Shown: positions 1-7,178 of the stretch, piece after piece
Layout of the letters: each line of letters starts with the position of its first letter
Numbering within the stretch: position 1 is the first letter of the stretch
DNA from: CAZAPO01 sp044841755
GTDB taxonomy: Bacteria > Bacteroidota > Bacteroidia > Flavobacteriales > Flavobacteriaceae
DNA: 64,000 bases
NCBI GenBank assembly: GCA_044841755.1
Contig: JAXOFM010000004.1
Span: forward strand, 62,001 to 126,000
Reading direction: 5' to 3'
Program-made: the position numbers and the translations under genes
Notes under the pieces: generated by a model
What the model saw: only the letters and a program-made list of their open reading frames with translations
The model's database searches: none
What the model was told of the DNA's origin: nothing

Positions 1-157
1 TATTACTATAACTGGTGGTATAGAATCTAATGCAAATACTATAAACAAAGTCTTAAATGAGGTTTCAAGAATGAAAATTACAGAGAGAGGTAATAGAGTA
101 GATGATAAAGAATCAGATACATCAATGGAAGATAGAAAACGTCTAGGGTATTTTTGA
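1..157 (+). CDS. cysD: Sulfate adenylyltransferase subunit 2, C-terminal fragment
   Basis: Open frame from the left edge (first full codon at base 2) to TGA at 155-157, about 51 residues. The tail carries the CysD C-terminal pattern: TGGIES near the start, then ITERGNRV, then SMEDRKRLGYF. E. coli CysD ends in a very similar SMELKKRQGYF. CysD is the PAPS-reductase-fold subunit that makes adenosine 5'-phosphosulfate from ATP and sulfate, driven by the GTPase CysN. One base separates its stop from the cysN start, so the two are translationally coupled. The N-terminal part lies outside the window. Confidence 0.93.
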   Translation, partial: ITITGGIESNANTINKVLNEVSRMKITERGNRVDDKESDTSMEDRKRLGYF

Positions 158-158
158 G

Positions 159-1394
159 ATGAACAACCAAAAACAGTTAATAAGATTTGCTACTGTTGGT
201 AGTGTGGATGATGGTAAGAGTACATTGATTGGGAGACTACTTTTAGATTCTAAATCAATTTTTGAAGATCAATTAAAGTCAGTTGAAAAAGTTAGTGCTA
301 ATAATGAAATTGATTTAGCTTTATTTACTGATGGATTAAAAGAAGAAAGAGATAGAGGAATAACAATTGATGTTGCGTATAGATATTTTTCTACTCCAAA
401 AAATAAATTTATCATAGCCGATTCACCAGGGCACATAGAATTTACAAGGAATATGTTTACCGCAGTTTCTACATCAAATGCAATAATTGTATTAATTGAT
501 GCTAGAAATGGCATTGTAGAGCAAACTATAAGACATACATTCATCGCCTCGTTATTAAATGTAGACCATGCCATAGTCTGTATTAATAAAATGGATTTGG
601 TCAATTATTCTGAAAAAACGTTTACAAGAGTTGTTAATGAATTTGAGTATTTGTTGTCTGAAACCGAATTACAAAACATTACCTATATACCAACTAGTGC
701 CATAAAGGGAGATAATATTGTTGAGTGTTCTAAAAATATGGATTGGTATAATGGAGCTCCTTTGTTAAATGTTTTAGAAACATTAAATACGTTTAATAAT
801 GTTAAGAATGATAACGCACGTTTTCCCGTACAAACAATTATAGAATCCAATGATTACAAAGGATATGCTGGTAGAATTGTAAGTGGAGTTTTTGAAGTTG
901 ATGATAGTGTAACTGTTCTTCCATCTGGTATTAACGCGAAAATCAAGAGTATTAATGCGTTTGAAAAAAAACTTACAAAAGCATATGCTCCAATGTCAGT
1001 TTTAATTACTCTAGATAATGATATGAATATTTCAAGAGGAGATATGATTGTGCAGGAGAAAAAACAATCTAAATTGTGCAAAAATATTGAAGTGGTTCTT
1101 TGTTGGTTAAGTGATGACCCACTTTCAGAAAATACAAGACTATTAATACAACATACTACTGCTAGGCAAGAGGTGGCCATAGAAGAGGTTGTTTATAAAA
1201 TAAATATTGACTCTCTTAAGAAAGATTATCAAGATAAAAGTATGAGGGTAAATGATATTTGTAGGGTAAATTTAAAAACTGCTAAACCTCTGATTCTTGA
1301 TCCTTATAAGGAAAATAAGTCAACAGGGAGTTTTATTTTAATTGATGAAAGAACTAAGAATACTGTAGGAGCTGGGGTAATCCTAAAAAGATAA
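159..1394 (+). CDS. cysN: Sulfate adenylyltransferase subunit 1 (GTPase)
   Basis: 411 aa translation-factor-type GTPase. Visible motifs are the P-loop GSVDDGKS (residues 14-21), RGIT (66-69), DSPGH (88-92) and NKMD (143-146), followed by two beta-barrel domains. CysN hydrolyses GTP to drive APS synthesis by CysD, the first step of assimilatory sulfate reduction in the cytoplasm. It is shorter than E. coli CysN (about 475 aa) and has no fused CysC kinase domain, so APS kinase, if present, is separate. It starts one base after cysD. The identification is firm because of the motifs and the cysD neighbour. Confidence 0.95.
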   Translation: MNNQKQLIRFATVGSVDDGKSTLIGRLLLDSKSIFEDQLKSVEKVSANNEIDLALFTDGLKEERDRGITIDVAYRYFSTPKNKFIIADSPGHIEFTRNMFTAVSTSNAIIVLIDARNGIVEQTIRHTFIASLLNVDHAIVCINKMDLVNYSEKTFTRVVNEFEYLLSETELQNITYIPTSAIKGDNIVECSKNMDWYNGAPLLNVLETLNTFNNVKNDNARFPVQTIIESNDYKGYAGRIVSGVFEVDDSVTVLPSGINAKIKSINAFEKKLTKAYAPMSVLITLDNDMNISRGDMIVQEKKQSKLCKNIEVVLCWLSDDPLSENTRLLIQHTTARQEVAIEEVVYKINIDSLKKDYQDKSMRVNDICRVNLKTAKPLILDPYKENKSTGSFILIDERTKNTVGAGVILKR

Positions 1395-1399
1395 AAAAT

Positions 1400-1516
1400 T
1401 TAGATTGATACTAAAACTTTAGCAAACAATTTAGCTGAGATACCATTCTCACTTTTCACTGCCCCGAACTTAATCCCGTTTTCAAAGCGAACCTTTAAGG
1501 GGAGTTTGTCGCTTTT
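1400..1516 (-). other. Antisense open frame without start codon, possible gene remnant
   Basis: Between cysN and the symporter the minus strand holds a stop-free run of about 38 codons that looks protein-like, including SDKLPLKVRFENGIKFGAVK followed by SENGIS, and ends in TAA (1400-1402). An in-frame TAA at 1517-1519 precedes it and there is no ATG or GTG inside suited as a start. It could be the tail of a decayed small gene, a dispersed intergenic repeat, or chance. It overlaps the cysN terminator hairpin. Function unknown. Confidence 0.25.
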
Positions 1517-1519
1517 TTA
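1484..1519 (+). terminator. Rho-independent terminator after cysDN
   Basis: AAAGCGA (1484-1490) pairs with TCGCTTT (1509-1515), followed by a T run. It lies about 90 bases after the cysN stop and just before the next gene, so it separates the cysDN operon from the symporter. Confidence 0.7.
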
Positions 1520-1557
1520 TTTATTTTAGATGACATAACCAACGTGTTCTTCTTTCA

Positions 1558-3081
1558 ATGGAAAATCAAACTATTATTCTAATTGTCATGTGTATTTACA
1601 TGATACTATTAATTGCTTTTGGAATATACCAAGGACAAAAAGTAAAGACAGGAAGTGATTTTGCTATTGCAGGGAGAAAATTACCTGGTTGGGTGGCAGC
1701 TTTGTCTGAAAGAGCTACAGGAGAGTCTTCATGGGCTTTGCTTGGCTTGCCAGGAGCAGCATATGCCACAGGGTTAATGGAGGTTTGGGTAGCCATTGGA
1801 TGTGTTTTAGGAATTATTTTAGCTTGGGTTCTACTAGCTTCAAGATTACGAAAAGAAGCAGAAATATATAGTGCTGATACGTTTACAGATTATATAGCGA
1901 AGCGACATGGAGAGGTAGGGAAATGGATTAGAATAGTTGGGAGCTTAACCATAGTTTTTTTCTTTTTCTTTTATGTTGGAGCACAGTTTATAGGAGGAGG
2001 GAAGACACTAAATAATCTTTTTGGGATCGATCAGAGTTTAGCAATGTTAATAATTGTGCTATTGGTTGTTCCTTATACTATTTATGGTGGATTTAGGTCT
2101 GTGACCTATACAGATGTGATTCAAGCAATAATTATGATCATTACCTTAATAATTGCTCCTATTGCTGGAATATTGTATTTGGTTGAAATGCCTGAAGGTT
2201 CAGTTTTTGCGCATTCAATATCAGAGGCACTGTCTAAAGCAGGTGATTCCTATTCAACAATGACTGGAGGAGCAGTTGTTAAAACTGATTCTGCACTTTA
2301 TGAAACTTTAAATGGCTGGTTTCCTAATTCAATTAATATGGTAAAAGGTTTAGGAACGGGAGTAATAATTGCTGGAGCCTTTTCTTGGTTTTTTGGGTAT
2401 TTAGGAGGGCAACCTCAATTAAGCATGCGTTTCATGGCAATTAAAGACGAGAAGAATGCAAGAATAGCCAGAAATATTGGTGTAGTTTGGACGATAATAG
2501 CATATACTGGAGCATTAATGGTTGGATGGATTGGTATCGCTATTTTTGGCCCTAATGGTCTTAGTGATCAAGAAACTGTAATGCCTGAAGTATTGACGAC
2601 AGTTTTTAATCCAGTGGTTTCAGGAATATTAATAACTGGAGTGTTGGCAGCAATTATTTCAACAGCTAATTCTCTTTTAATTTTATCGGCAACAGAGTTG
2701 TCTGAAAATCTAATTAAAACAGAAGAAAGTGAAAAGAATAATAAGAAATCATTAAAACAATCTCGTTTAGTAACAGCGTTGTTGTCACTAATAGCATTAG
2801 TGTTAGCTTATTTTTCACCTAGTGATCTGGTGTATGCAATTGTTGGTTATGTTTGGGCAGGAATAGGTTCGACATTTTCGGTAGTTATTTTACTTACTTT
2901 ATTCTGGAAGCGTTTTCATGGCGTTGCGGCTTTACTCACAATAATTGTTGGATTAGTGTTTACTATTATATGGATTAGTACAGGAATGGATGCTATAATT
3001 AGCTCAAGATTACTCACATTTTTAGTAGCTGGACTTGTTGCTATTTCAACAACATTACTTATTAAAAAGCCTTCATCATAA
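1558..3081 (+). CDS. Sodium/solute symporter, SLC5 family, PutP-like
   Basis: 507 aa integral membrane protein with about 12-13 hydrophobic segments. The N-terminal third follows the E. coli sodium/proline symporter PutP: AGRKLPGW, then SERATGESSW and LLGLPGAAYATG, then YADVIQ-like YTDVIQAIIM and YTIYGGFRSVTYTD. In the family these regions hold the Na+ sites in TM1 and TM8. The likely role is Na+-driven uptake of proline or a related solute, using the sodium gradient that Nqr (32-38 kb) would make. The substrate cannot be fixed from sequence; pruA at 27 kb fits proline but is not linked. ATG at 1558, no Shine-Dalgarno. Confidence 0.8.
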   Translation: MENQTIILIVMCIYMILLIAFGIYQGQKVKTGSDFAIAGRKLPGWVAALSERATGESSWALLGLPGAAYATGLMEVWVAIGCVLGIILAWVLLASRLRKEAEIYSADTFTDYIAKRHGEVGKWIRIVGSLTIVFFFFFYVGAQFIGGGKTLNNLFGIDQSLAMLIIVLLVVPYTIYGGFRSVTYTDVIQAIIMIITLIIAPIAGILYLVEMPEGSVFAHSISEALSKAGDSYSTMTGGAVVKTDSALYETLNGWFPNSINMVKGLGTGVIIAGAFSWFFGYLGGQPQLSMRFMAIKDEKNARIARNIGVVWTIIAYTGALMVGWIGIAIFGPNGLSDQETVMPEVLTTVFNPVVSGILITGVLAAIISTANSLLILSATELSENLIKTEESEKNNKKSLKQSRLVTALLSLIALVLAYFSPSDLVYAIVGYVWAGIGSTFSVVILLTLFWKRFHGVAALLTIIVGLVFTIIWISTGMDAIISSRLLTFLVAGLVAISTTLLIKKPSS

Positions 3082-3129
3082 ATGTGAGGTTCTTACAATT
3101 AGATGTGTAATAATTCGTTGTGATAAATA

Positions 3130-3978
3130 ATGATATCAGACTATATCTTTCTTTTACTAAATTCTACCGATAAAACTGTAATAGCTGTATTCTTAGTAGC
3201 GCTATTTGGCTTAATAATATATTTTGGTTTCAGAATGGTTGAGATGCTTTATGTAATGAAAAAGCGAAAACCACTTTATATTCATTTTTATTTTTCAAAA
3301 AAAAGGTTGACTTCAGATCAGTTAGTTATTTTAAAGAACTTTTCTTTCTTCGATCGATTGGAAAAAAAAGAAAAGATATATTTTGAACATAGAGTTGCCA
3401 ATTTTGTTAAGGATAAAACTTTTATTGGTCGGGATGGACTATCTATTTCAGAAGAGCATGAAGTGCTAATTTCTGCAACTGCTGTAATGTTGACTTTTGG
3501 ATTTCGTGATTACTTCATTGGTTTGATAGATAAAATATTTGTTTATCCTAAGACTTTTTATTCTACTATAAATGAAGAAAATCATAAAGGGGAGTTCAAC
3601 CCAAAACTTAAAGCACTAGTATTATCTTGGGAGGATTTTTTAAAAGGACATATCATAGGTAATGATAATTTGAATGTTGGTATCCATGAGTTTGCGCATG
3701 CCATCCATTTAAACAGCATAAAAGAACGAGATGTAAGCTCTACCATTTTTAAAGACTCTTTTCGAGAGCTAACAGATTTACTTTCTAACGATAAACCTTT
3801 AAGAGATAAACTAATTCAATCAAAGTATTTCCGTGATTATGCATATACCAATCAGTTTGAGTTTGTTGCAGTTTTGGTTGAATATTTTATTGAGAGTCCA
3901 GAAGAATTTCAAACCCATTTCCCTAGAATTTATAGTAAGGTAAGGCAAATGCTTAATTTCAATTTTACTGGATATTAG
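3130..3978 (+). CDS. M90 (MtfA-like) zinc metallopeptidase, membrane-anchored
   Basis: 282 aa. One N-terminal transmembrane helix (about residues 17-36) is followed by a cytoplasmic-type domain with the zinc motif HEFAH (186-190), preceded by LVLSWEDF and followed by EFVAVLVEYFIE near residue 235, which matches the MtfA layout (SWEDV, HEFAH, EFFAV..E.FFE). E. coli MtfA is a peptidase that titrates the repressor Mlc; no Mlc is visible here, so the substrate is unknown. The anchor helix is an addition to MtfA and is common in flavobacterial homologues. Forty-eight bases separate it from the symporter. Confidence 0.85.
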   Translation: MISDYIFLLLNSTDKTVIAVFLVALFGLIIYFGFRMVEMLYVMKKRKPLYIHFYFSKKRLTSDQLVILKNFSFFDRLEKKEKIYFEHRVANFVKDKTFIGRDGLSISEEHEVLISATAVMLTFGFRDYFIGLIDKIFVYPKTFYSTINEENHKGEFNPKLKALVLSWEDFLKGHIIGNDNLNVGIHEFAHAIHLNSIKERDVSSTIFKDSFRELTDLLSNDKPLRDKLIQSKYFRDYAYTNQFEFVAVLVEYFIESPEEFQTHFPRIYSKVRQMLNFNFTGY

Positions 3979-3992
3979 CCAAAAACTATTAG

Positions 3993-4008
3993 TATGACAT
4001 TTGTCATA
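3993..4008. promoter_or_regulatory. Dyad operator TATGAC-N4-GTCATA upstream of CBS gene
   Basis: Perfect inverted repeat TATGAC-ATTT-GTCATA centred at 4000.5. It lies 61.5 bases before the CBS gene start and 33.0 bases before the centre of a -7-like TACCTTTA. The same core, at the same 33.0-base distance, occurs at 6392-6411. Two 5-base half-sites spaced by 4 bases resemble Fnr-type sites (TTGAT-N4-ATCAA), and the position corresponds to a class II activator site near -41. The regulator is inferred, not seen. Confidence 0.6.
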
Positions 4009-4029
4009 ATTTAAATTGCAATAGTTGGG

Positions 4030-4037
4030 TACCTTTA
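4030..4037 (+). promoter_or_regulatory. Candidate -7 element of the CBS gene promoter
   Basis: TACCTTTA matches Bacteroidota TAnnTTTG at all but the last base. No TTTG lies at the usual 19-base distance upstream; the dyad at 3993-4008 occupies that space, as expected for an activator-dependent promoter. Confidence 0.5.
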
Positions 4038-4061
4038 AATAAGAATTTTAAAGCCAGTGAG

Positions 4062-4487
4062 ATGAGACGAGGAACGCCAATTTCAGCTATTATGACCAAG
4101 GATGTTATTACGCTAAATACTACAGATAGCCTTGAAACTGCCGAACTTTTGTTTAAGAAAAATCACATTAGACATATTCCCGTAGTAAGTGGAAAGGAGA
4201 TAATAGGAATGCTTAGTTATACAGATTTATTAAGAATTAGTTTTGCAGATGCTGTTGACGAACATGAAGAGTATGTAGACACTGTGGTTTATAATATGTT
4301 TACAATAGAGCAAGTAATGGCTAAAAACTTAGTAAGTGTAAAACCGAGAACAAGTATAAAAGAGGTAGCTCAAATTTTAGCTAAAAAAGAGTTTCATGCC
4401 TTACCAGTAGGAGAAAATAATAAGTTAGTTGGTATAGTAACAACTACAGATTTGATAAATTATTTATTGACACAATTTGAAGAGTAG
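4062..4487 (+). CDS. Two-CBS-domain protein
   Basis: 141 aa cytoplasmic protein made almost only of two CBS domains (about residues 8-60 and 82-138). Typical signatures are IMTKDVITL and VMAKNLVSVKP at the domain starts, and IGMLSYTDLL and VGIVTTTDLINYLL at the ends. CBS pairs bind adenine nucleotides and act as energy or redox sensors. As a stand-alone protein it has no catalytic part, so its partner is unknown. It is preceded by the ATGAC-N4-GTCAT dyad and a -7-like element, suggesting control by a Crp/Fnr-family regulator. A strong terminator follows. Confidence 0.9.
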   Translation: MRRGTPISAIMTKDVITLNTTDSLETAELLFKKNHIRHIPVVSGKEIIGMLSYTDLLRISFADAVDEHEEYVDTVVYNMFTIEQVMAKNLVSVKPRTSIKEVAQILAKKEFHALPVGENNKLVGIVTTTDLINYLLTQFEE

Positions 4488-4506
4488 CTTACACAAGCCA
4501 TTTTAG

Positions 4507-4537
4507 ACTGGTTACTGAAATTCCTTCGGTAGCCAGT
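4507..4537. terminator. Bidirectional terminator between CBS gene and rpe
   Basis: A 13-base stem (4507-4519 with 4525-4537, including G-U pairs) with a 5-base loop lies between convergent genes. T-rich sequence follows on the plus strand, so it can serve the CBS gene and perhaps rpe. Confidence 0.75.
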
Positions 4538-4548
4538 TTATTTTGGTG

Positions 4549-5208
4549 CTAAGAATTGGCAACAGCTTTTAAGTCTGCAATTGTTGCTAGTTGATCTTCA
4601 CTTTTAAACACAAAACTTCCAGCAACCAAAACATCAGCTCCAGCATCTACAAGAGTTTTTGCATTTTTATTATTAACTCCACCATCAATTTCAATTAAAG
4701 TAGAAGCTCCTTTTTTATTTATTAGTGCTTTAAGCTGCTTTACTTTATTGTAGGTGTTTTCAATAAAAATTTGACCTCCAAAACCAGGATTAACGCTCAT
4801 AATACAAACAAGATCTATATCGTTGATGATATCTTCAAGTACATTGATATTAGTATGAGGGTTTAAAGCAACTCCAGCTTTCATGCCATTTGCTTTTATT
4901 GCCTGCAAAGTTCTGTGCAAATGTGTGCAAGCTTCATAGTGAACAGTGAGTACATCACTTCCAAGGTCAGCAAAAGTTTTTATATATCTGTCTGGATCAA
5001 CAATCATTAAATGCACATCAATAGTTTTTTTTGCATGTTCTGAAATAGCTTTTAAAACTGGCATTCCAAATGAGATGTTAGGAACAAAAACACCGTCCAT
5101 AATATCAATATGAAACCAGTCGGCATCGCTATTGTTAACCATTTCTACATCGCGTTGAAGATTAGCAAAATCGGCTGCTAGTACTGAAGGTGCAATTAAT
5201 TTACTCAT
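4549..5208 (-). CDS. rpe: Ribulose-phosphate 3-epimerase
   Basis: 219 aa TIM barrel of the pentose phosphate pathway, interconverting ribulose-5-phosphate and xylulose-5-phosphate. It shows LIAPSVLAADF at the N-terminus, DWFHIDIMDGVFVPNISFG (metal His and Asp), VHLMIVDP, MSVNPGFGGQ and EIDGGV with the second catalytic Asp. The open frame extends 8 codons upstream (from 5232), but the start at 5208 (MSKLIAPS) fits the family length and is preferred. It lies downstream of rpoD on the same strand but is separated from it by a terminator. Confidence 0.95.
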   Translation of the reverse strand: MSKLIAPSVLAADFANLQRDVEMVNNSDADWFHIDIMDGVFVPNISFGMPVLKAISEHAKKTIDVHLMIVDPDRYIKTFADLGSDVLTVHYEACTHLHRTLQAIKANGMKAGVALNPHTNINVLEDIINDIDLVCIMSVNPGFGGQIFIENTYNKVKQLKALINKKGASTLIEIDGGVNNKNAKTLVDAGADVLVAGSFVFKSEDQLATIADLKAVANS

Positions 5209-5249
5209 TTGTTTTCTTGAATGTTTGCGCAAAAATAGTGTAAAAAAGT

Positions 5250-5276
5250 GAACCCTCGGTAATCAGCCGAGGGTTC
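5250..5276 (-). terminator. Terminator of rpoD
   Basis: Ten-base perfect stem GAACCCTCGG / CCGAGGGTTC with a 7-base loop. On the minus strand it is followed by a T-rich run, so it ends the rpoD transcript before rpe. Confidence 0.85.
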
Positions 5277-5340
5277 TTTCATCAATCAAAAAACGAACAG
5301 TTATGTAACTGTTTGTTGCGGTTATTAGGTATAAATATAA

Positions 5341-6204
5341 CTAACCTAAATAAGTTTTTAAAATTTTACTTCTAGAAGTATGCTTTAATCTTCTAATTGC
5401 TTTCTCTTTTATCTGTCTAACACGCTCTCTAGTTAAGTCGAAAGTTTCTCCAATTTCTTCCAAAGTCATAGGATGTTGGTTACCTAAACCAAAATATAAA
5501 CGAATAACATCAGCCTCACGAGGAGTCAATGTTTCTAACGCTCTTTCAATTTCAGTACGTAAAGATTCGTGTAATAATTCTTTATCAGGATTTGGAGATT
5601 CACCACTACGTAATACATCGTAAAGGTTAGAATCTTCACCTTCTACTAAAGGTGCATCCATTGATACATGACGACCAGAATTTTTCATAGATTCTTTTAC
5701 GTCATTGATTGTCATGTCAAGTTCTTTAGCAATTTCTTCGGCACTTGGTGGGCGCTCGTGAGATTGCTCTAAGAAAGCATATGTTTTGTTGATCTTGTTA
5801 ATCGATCCAATTTTGTTAAGTGGTAAACGTACAATACGCGATTGTTCAGCTAATGCTTGAAGAATCGACTGACGAATCCACCATACCGCATACGAAATGA
5901 ATTTAAAACCTCTAGTTTCATCAAAACGTTGTGCAGCCTTAATAAGCCCCAAGTTTCCTTCATTAATTAAATCAGGGAGTGTTAATCCTTGATTTTGGTA
6001 TTGCTTTGCTACCGAAACTACGAAACGAAGATTAGCCTTTGTTAATTTTTCAAGAGCAATTTGATCTCCTGCTTTTATGCGTTGTGCTAATTCTACTTCC
6101 TCGTCTGCTGTAATTAAGTCAACTTTACCTATTTCCTGAAGATACTTGTCTAGGGAAGCAGTTTCTCTATTAGTTACCTGCTTCGTAATTTTAAGTTGTC
6201 TCAT
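5341..6204 (-). CDS. rpoD: Primary RNA polymerase sigma factor (RpoD/SigA)
   Basis: 287 aa. Region 1.2 is near the start (DKYLQEIGKVDLI), then region 2 with NLRFVVSVAKQY, LPDLINEGNLGLIKAA and the -10-reading helix with FISYAVWWIRQSI, region 3 (LPLNKIGSINKI), and region 4 with LTPREADVIRLYFGL and LEEIGETFDLTRERVRQIKEKA. Region 1.1 and the non-conserved insert of E. coli sigma-70 are absent, as is normal for the Bacteroidota housekeeping sigma factor that recognises TTTG / TAnnTTTG. The start is supported by a clear Shine-Dalgarno, which is unusual in this phylum. Confidence 0.95.
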   Translation of the reverse strand: MRQLKITKQVTNRETASLDKYLQEIGKVDLITADEEVELAQRIKAGDQIALEKLTKANLRFVVSVAKQYQNQGLTLPDLINEGNLGLIKAAQRFDETRGFKFISYAVWWIRQSILQALAEQSRIVRLPLNKIGSINKINKTYAFLEQSHERPPSAEEIAKELDMTINDVKESMKNSGRHVSMDAPLVEGEDSNLYDVLRSGESPNPDKELLHESLRTEIERALETLTPREADVIRLYFGLGNQHPMTLEEIGETFDLTRERVRQIKEKAIRRLKHTSRSKILKTYLG

Positions 6205-6212
6205 TTAAGGGT

Positions 6213-6218
6213 CTCCTT
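6213..6218 (-). promoter_or_regulatory. rpoD: Strong Shine-Dalgarno of rpoD
   Basis: AAGGAG on the minus strand, 8 bases before the rpoD ATG. Most genes in this window lack such a site, so it supports the start at 6204 and may mark efficient or specially controlled translation. Confidence 0.65.
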
Positions 6219-6391
6219 CTTTTTTTGGGATTATTACTATTCGCTATATAATTATACGTATACTTTTACGAAAATGTTACAAAAAAGTAAAAAAACTTTA
6301 AATTCTTTAACATAGTATAATGCCTTATTAGAACAGCGAACTATTAAATACTTCAATTTTAAGTTAAATATTTGATTTGCAAAATGGGTTG

Positions 6392-6411
6392 CCTATGACA
6401 AAAGTCATAGG
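6392..6411. promoter_or_regulatory. Dyad operator CCTATGAC-N4-GTCATAGG
   Basis: Perfect 8-base inverted repeat with a 4-base AAAA spacer, centred at 6401.5. It shares the core TATGAC-N4-GTCATA with the site at 3993-4008. It lies 59.5 bases before the start of the 29-aa peptide gene and exactly 33.0 bases before the centre of the -7-like element. Likely target of the same regulator, probably of the Crp/Fnr family (inference). Confidence 0.65.
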
Positions 6412-6430
6412 TTAAAACTTAATTTTATTA

Positions 6431-6438
6431 TATCATAG
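6431..6438 (+). promoter_or_regulatory. Weak candidate -7 element for the 29-aa peptide
   Basis: TATCATAG keeps the TA of TAnnTTTG but differs at two of the last four bases. Its value comes from its position: the distance to the dyad centre equals that at the CBS gene. A poor -7 and no -33 fit an activator-dependent promoter. Confidence 0.4.
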
Positions 6439-6460
6439 TAAGATTGAAAATTTAATCAAA

Positions 6461-6550
6461 ATGAAGGGTATATTTAAAATTTTAATTCTAACAATTGTGT
6501 TATTGATTATTACCACATTGCTACTTTCAGTTTCTCATTTGTTGATATAA
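6461..6550 (+). CDS. 29-aa single-helix membrane peptide
   Basis: ATG to TAA, 30 codons. The product starts MKGIFK and then is almost wholly hydrophobic (ILILTIVLLIITTLLLSVS), ending HLLI: a short positively charged cytoplasmic end and one transmembrane helix. No family is recognised. Support for its being real: a perfect dyad operator and -7-like element at fitting distance, and a plausible membrane topology. It resembles in form the small accessory subunits of respiratory enzymes (such as CydX), but no such enzyme is adjacent. The outer-membrane protein gene starts 39 bases later without a clear terminator, so they may be co-transcribed. Confidence 0.55.
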   Translation: MKGIFKILILTIVLLIITTLLLSVSHLLI

Positions 6551-6589
6551 CTATTTTTTTTAAAGTTTTCAACCCTAAAACATAAGGTT

Positions 6590-7126
6590 ATGAAAACAAT
6601 AAACAAAGATTTAAGGACGATTGCACTATTGTTGGTGGCTTTGGTTAGTTATGGTCAGGACGTTGAGAAGTCCAATTTAAGATATAGATCATGGTCTGTT
6701 ACTCCAATAGAGGTTTATGATTTCTCAAGTGGAAACCAAGATCTGTTTTCTGGCGTATTACCTTTTTCAATTTCTACTGACTTAGCCTTTTCATTAAATG
6801 AAAGTCTATTCAGTATTTCTGCAACTTATGGTGAAGAATCAGGAATATTTAGTGGTTCGGCCAATTTTAAACAAATTAGTTTATTATATGGTAGAGAATT
6901 TGAATTAAACGAATGGCTTTTTTTCGAAACTCATACGGGAGGAGGTATGTTCTTTTATAATAGCACTGATCTTACCAAAGGTGTTAGTGAGCTTGCAATT
7001 CCATTAGTTGGAAAATTAAGGTTTAAAACTGGAAATAAATTTTCTATTGGATTAAGACTTTCATACATATTTAATTCATTTAATAATTTATATTCAGCTG
7101 GACTGTCACTGCAATGGACTGGTTAA
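6590..7126 (+). CDS. Putative outer-membrane beta-barrel protein
   Basis: 178 aa. An N-terminal signal peptide (residues about 1-22, ending SYGQ) is followed by alternating amphipathic strands typical of an eight-stranded OmpA/OmpX-like barrel: SISTDLAFSLNESLFSISATY, LLYGREFELNEWLFFETHTGGG, KFSIGLRLSYIFNSF, and a last strand ending LSLQWTG. The closing residue is not Phe but the strand ends in an aromatic. No named family is recognised. It may be transcribed with the 29-aa peptide upstream and thus belong to the dyad-controlled unit. Function unknown. Confidence 0.65.
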   Translation: MKTINKDLRTIALLLVALVSYGQDVEKSNLRYRSWSVTPIEVYDFSSGNQDLFSGVLPFSISTDLAFSLNESLFSISATYGEESGIFSGSANFKQISLLYGREFELNEWLFFETHTGGGMFFYNSTDLTKGVSELAIPLVGKLRFKTGNKFSIGLRLSYIFNSFNNLYSAGLSLQWTG

Positions 7127-7132
7127 AATTAA

Positions 7133-7158
7133 AAAGCCTCTCATAATTGAGAGGCTTT
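7133..7158. terminator. Bidirectional terminator between outer-membrane protein and pnp
   Basis: Ten-base perfect stem AAAGCCTCTC / GAGAGGCTTT with a 6-base loop, flanked by A on the left and T on the right, between convergent genes. Confidence 0.85.
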
Positions 7159-7178
7159 CATCTATATAAAGAACAAAA

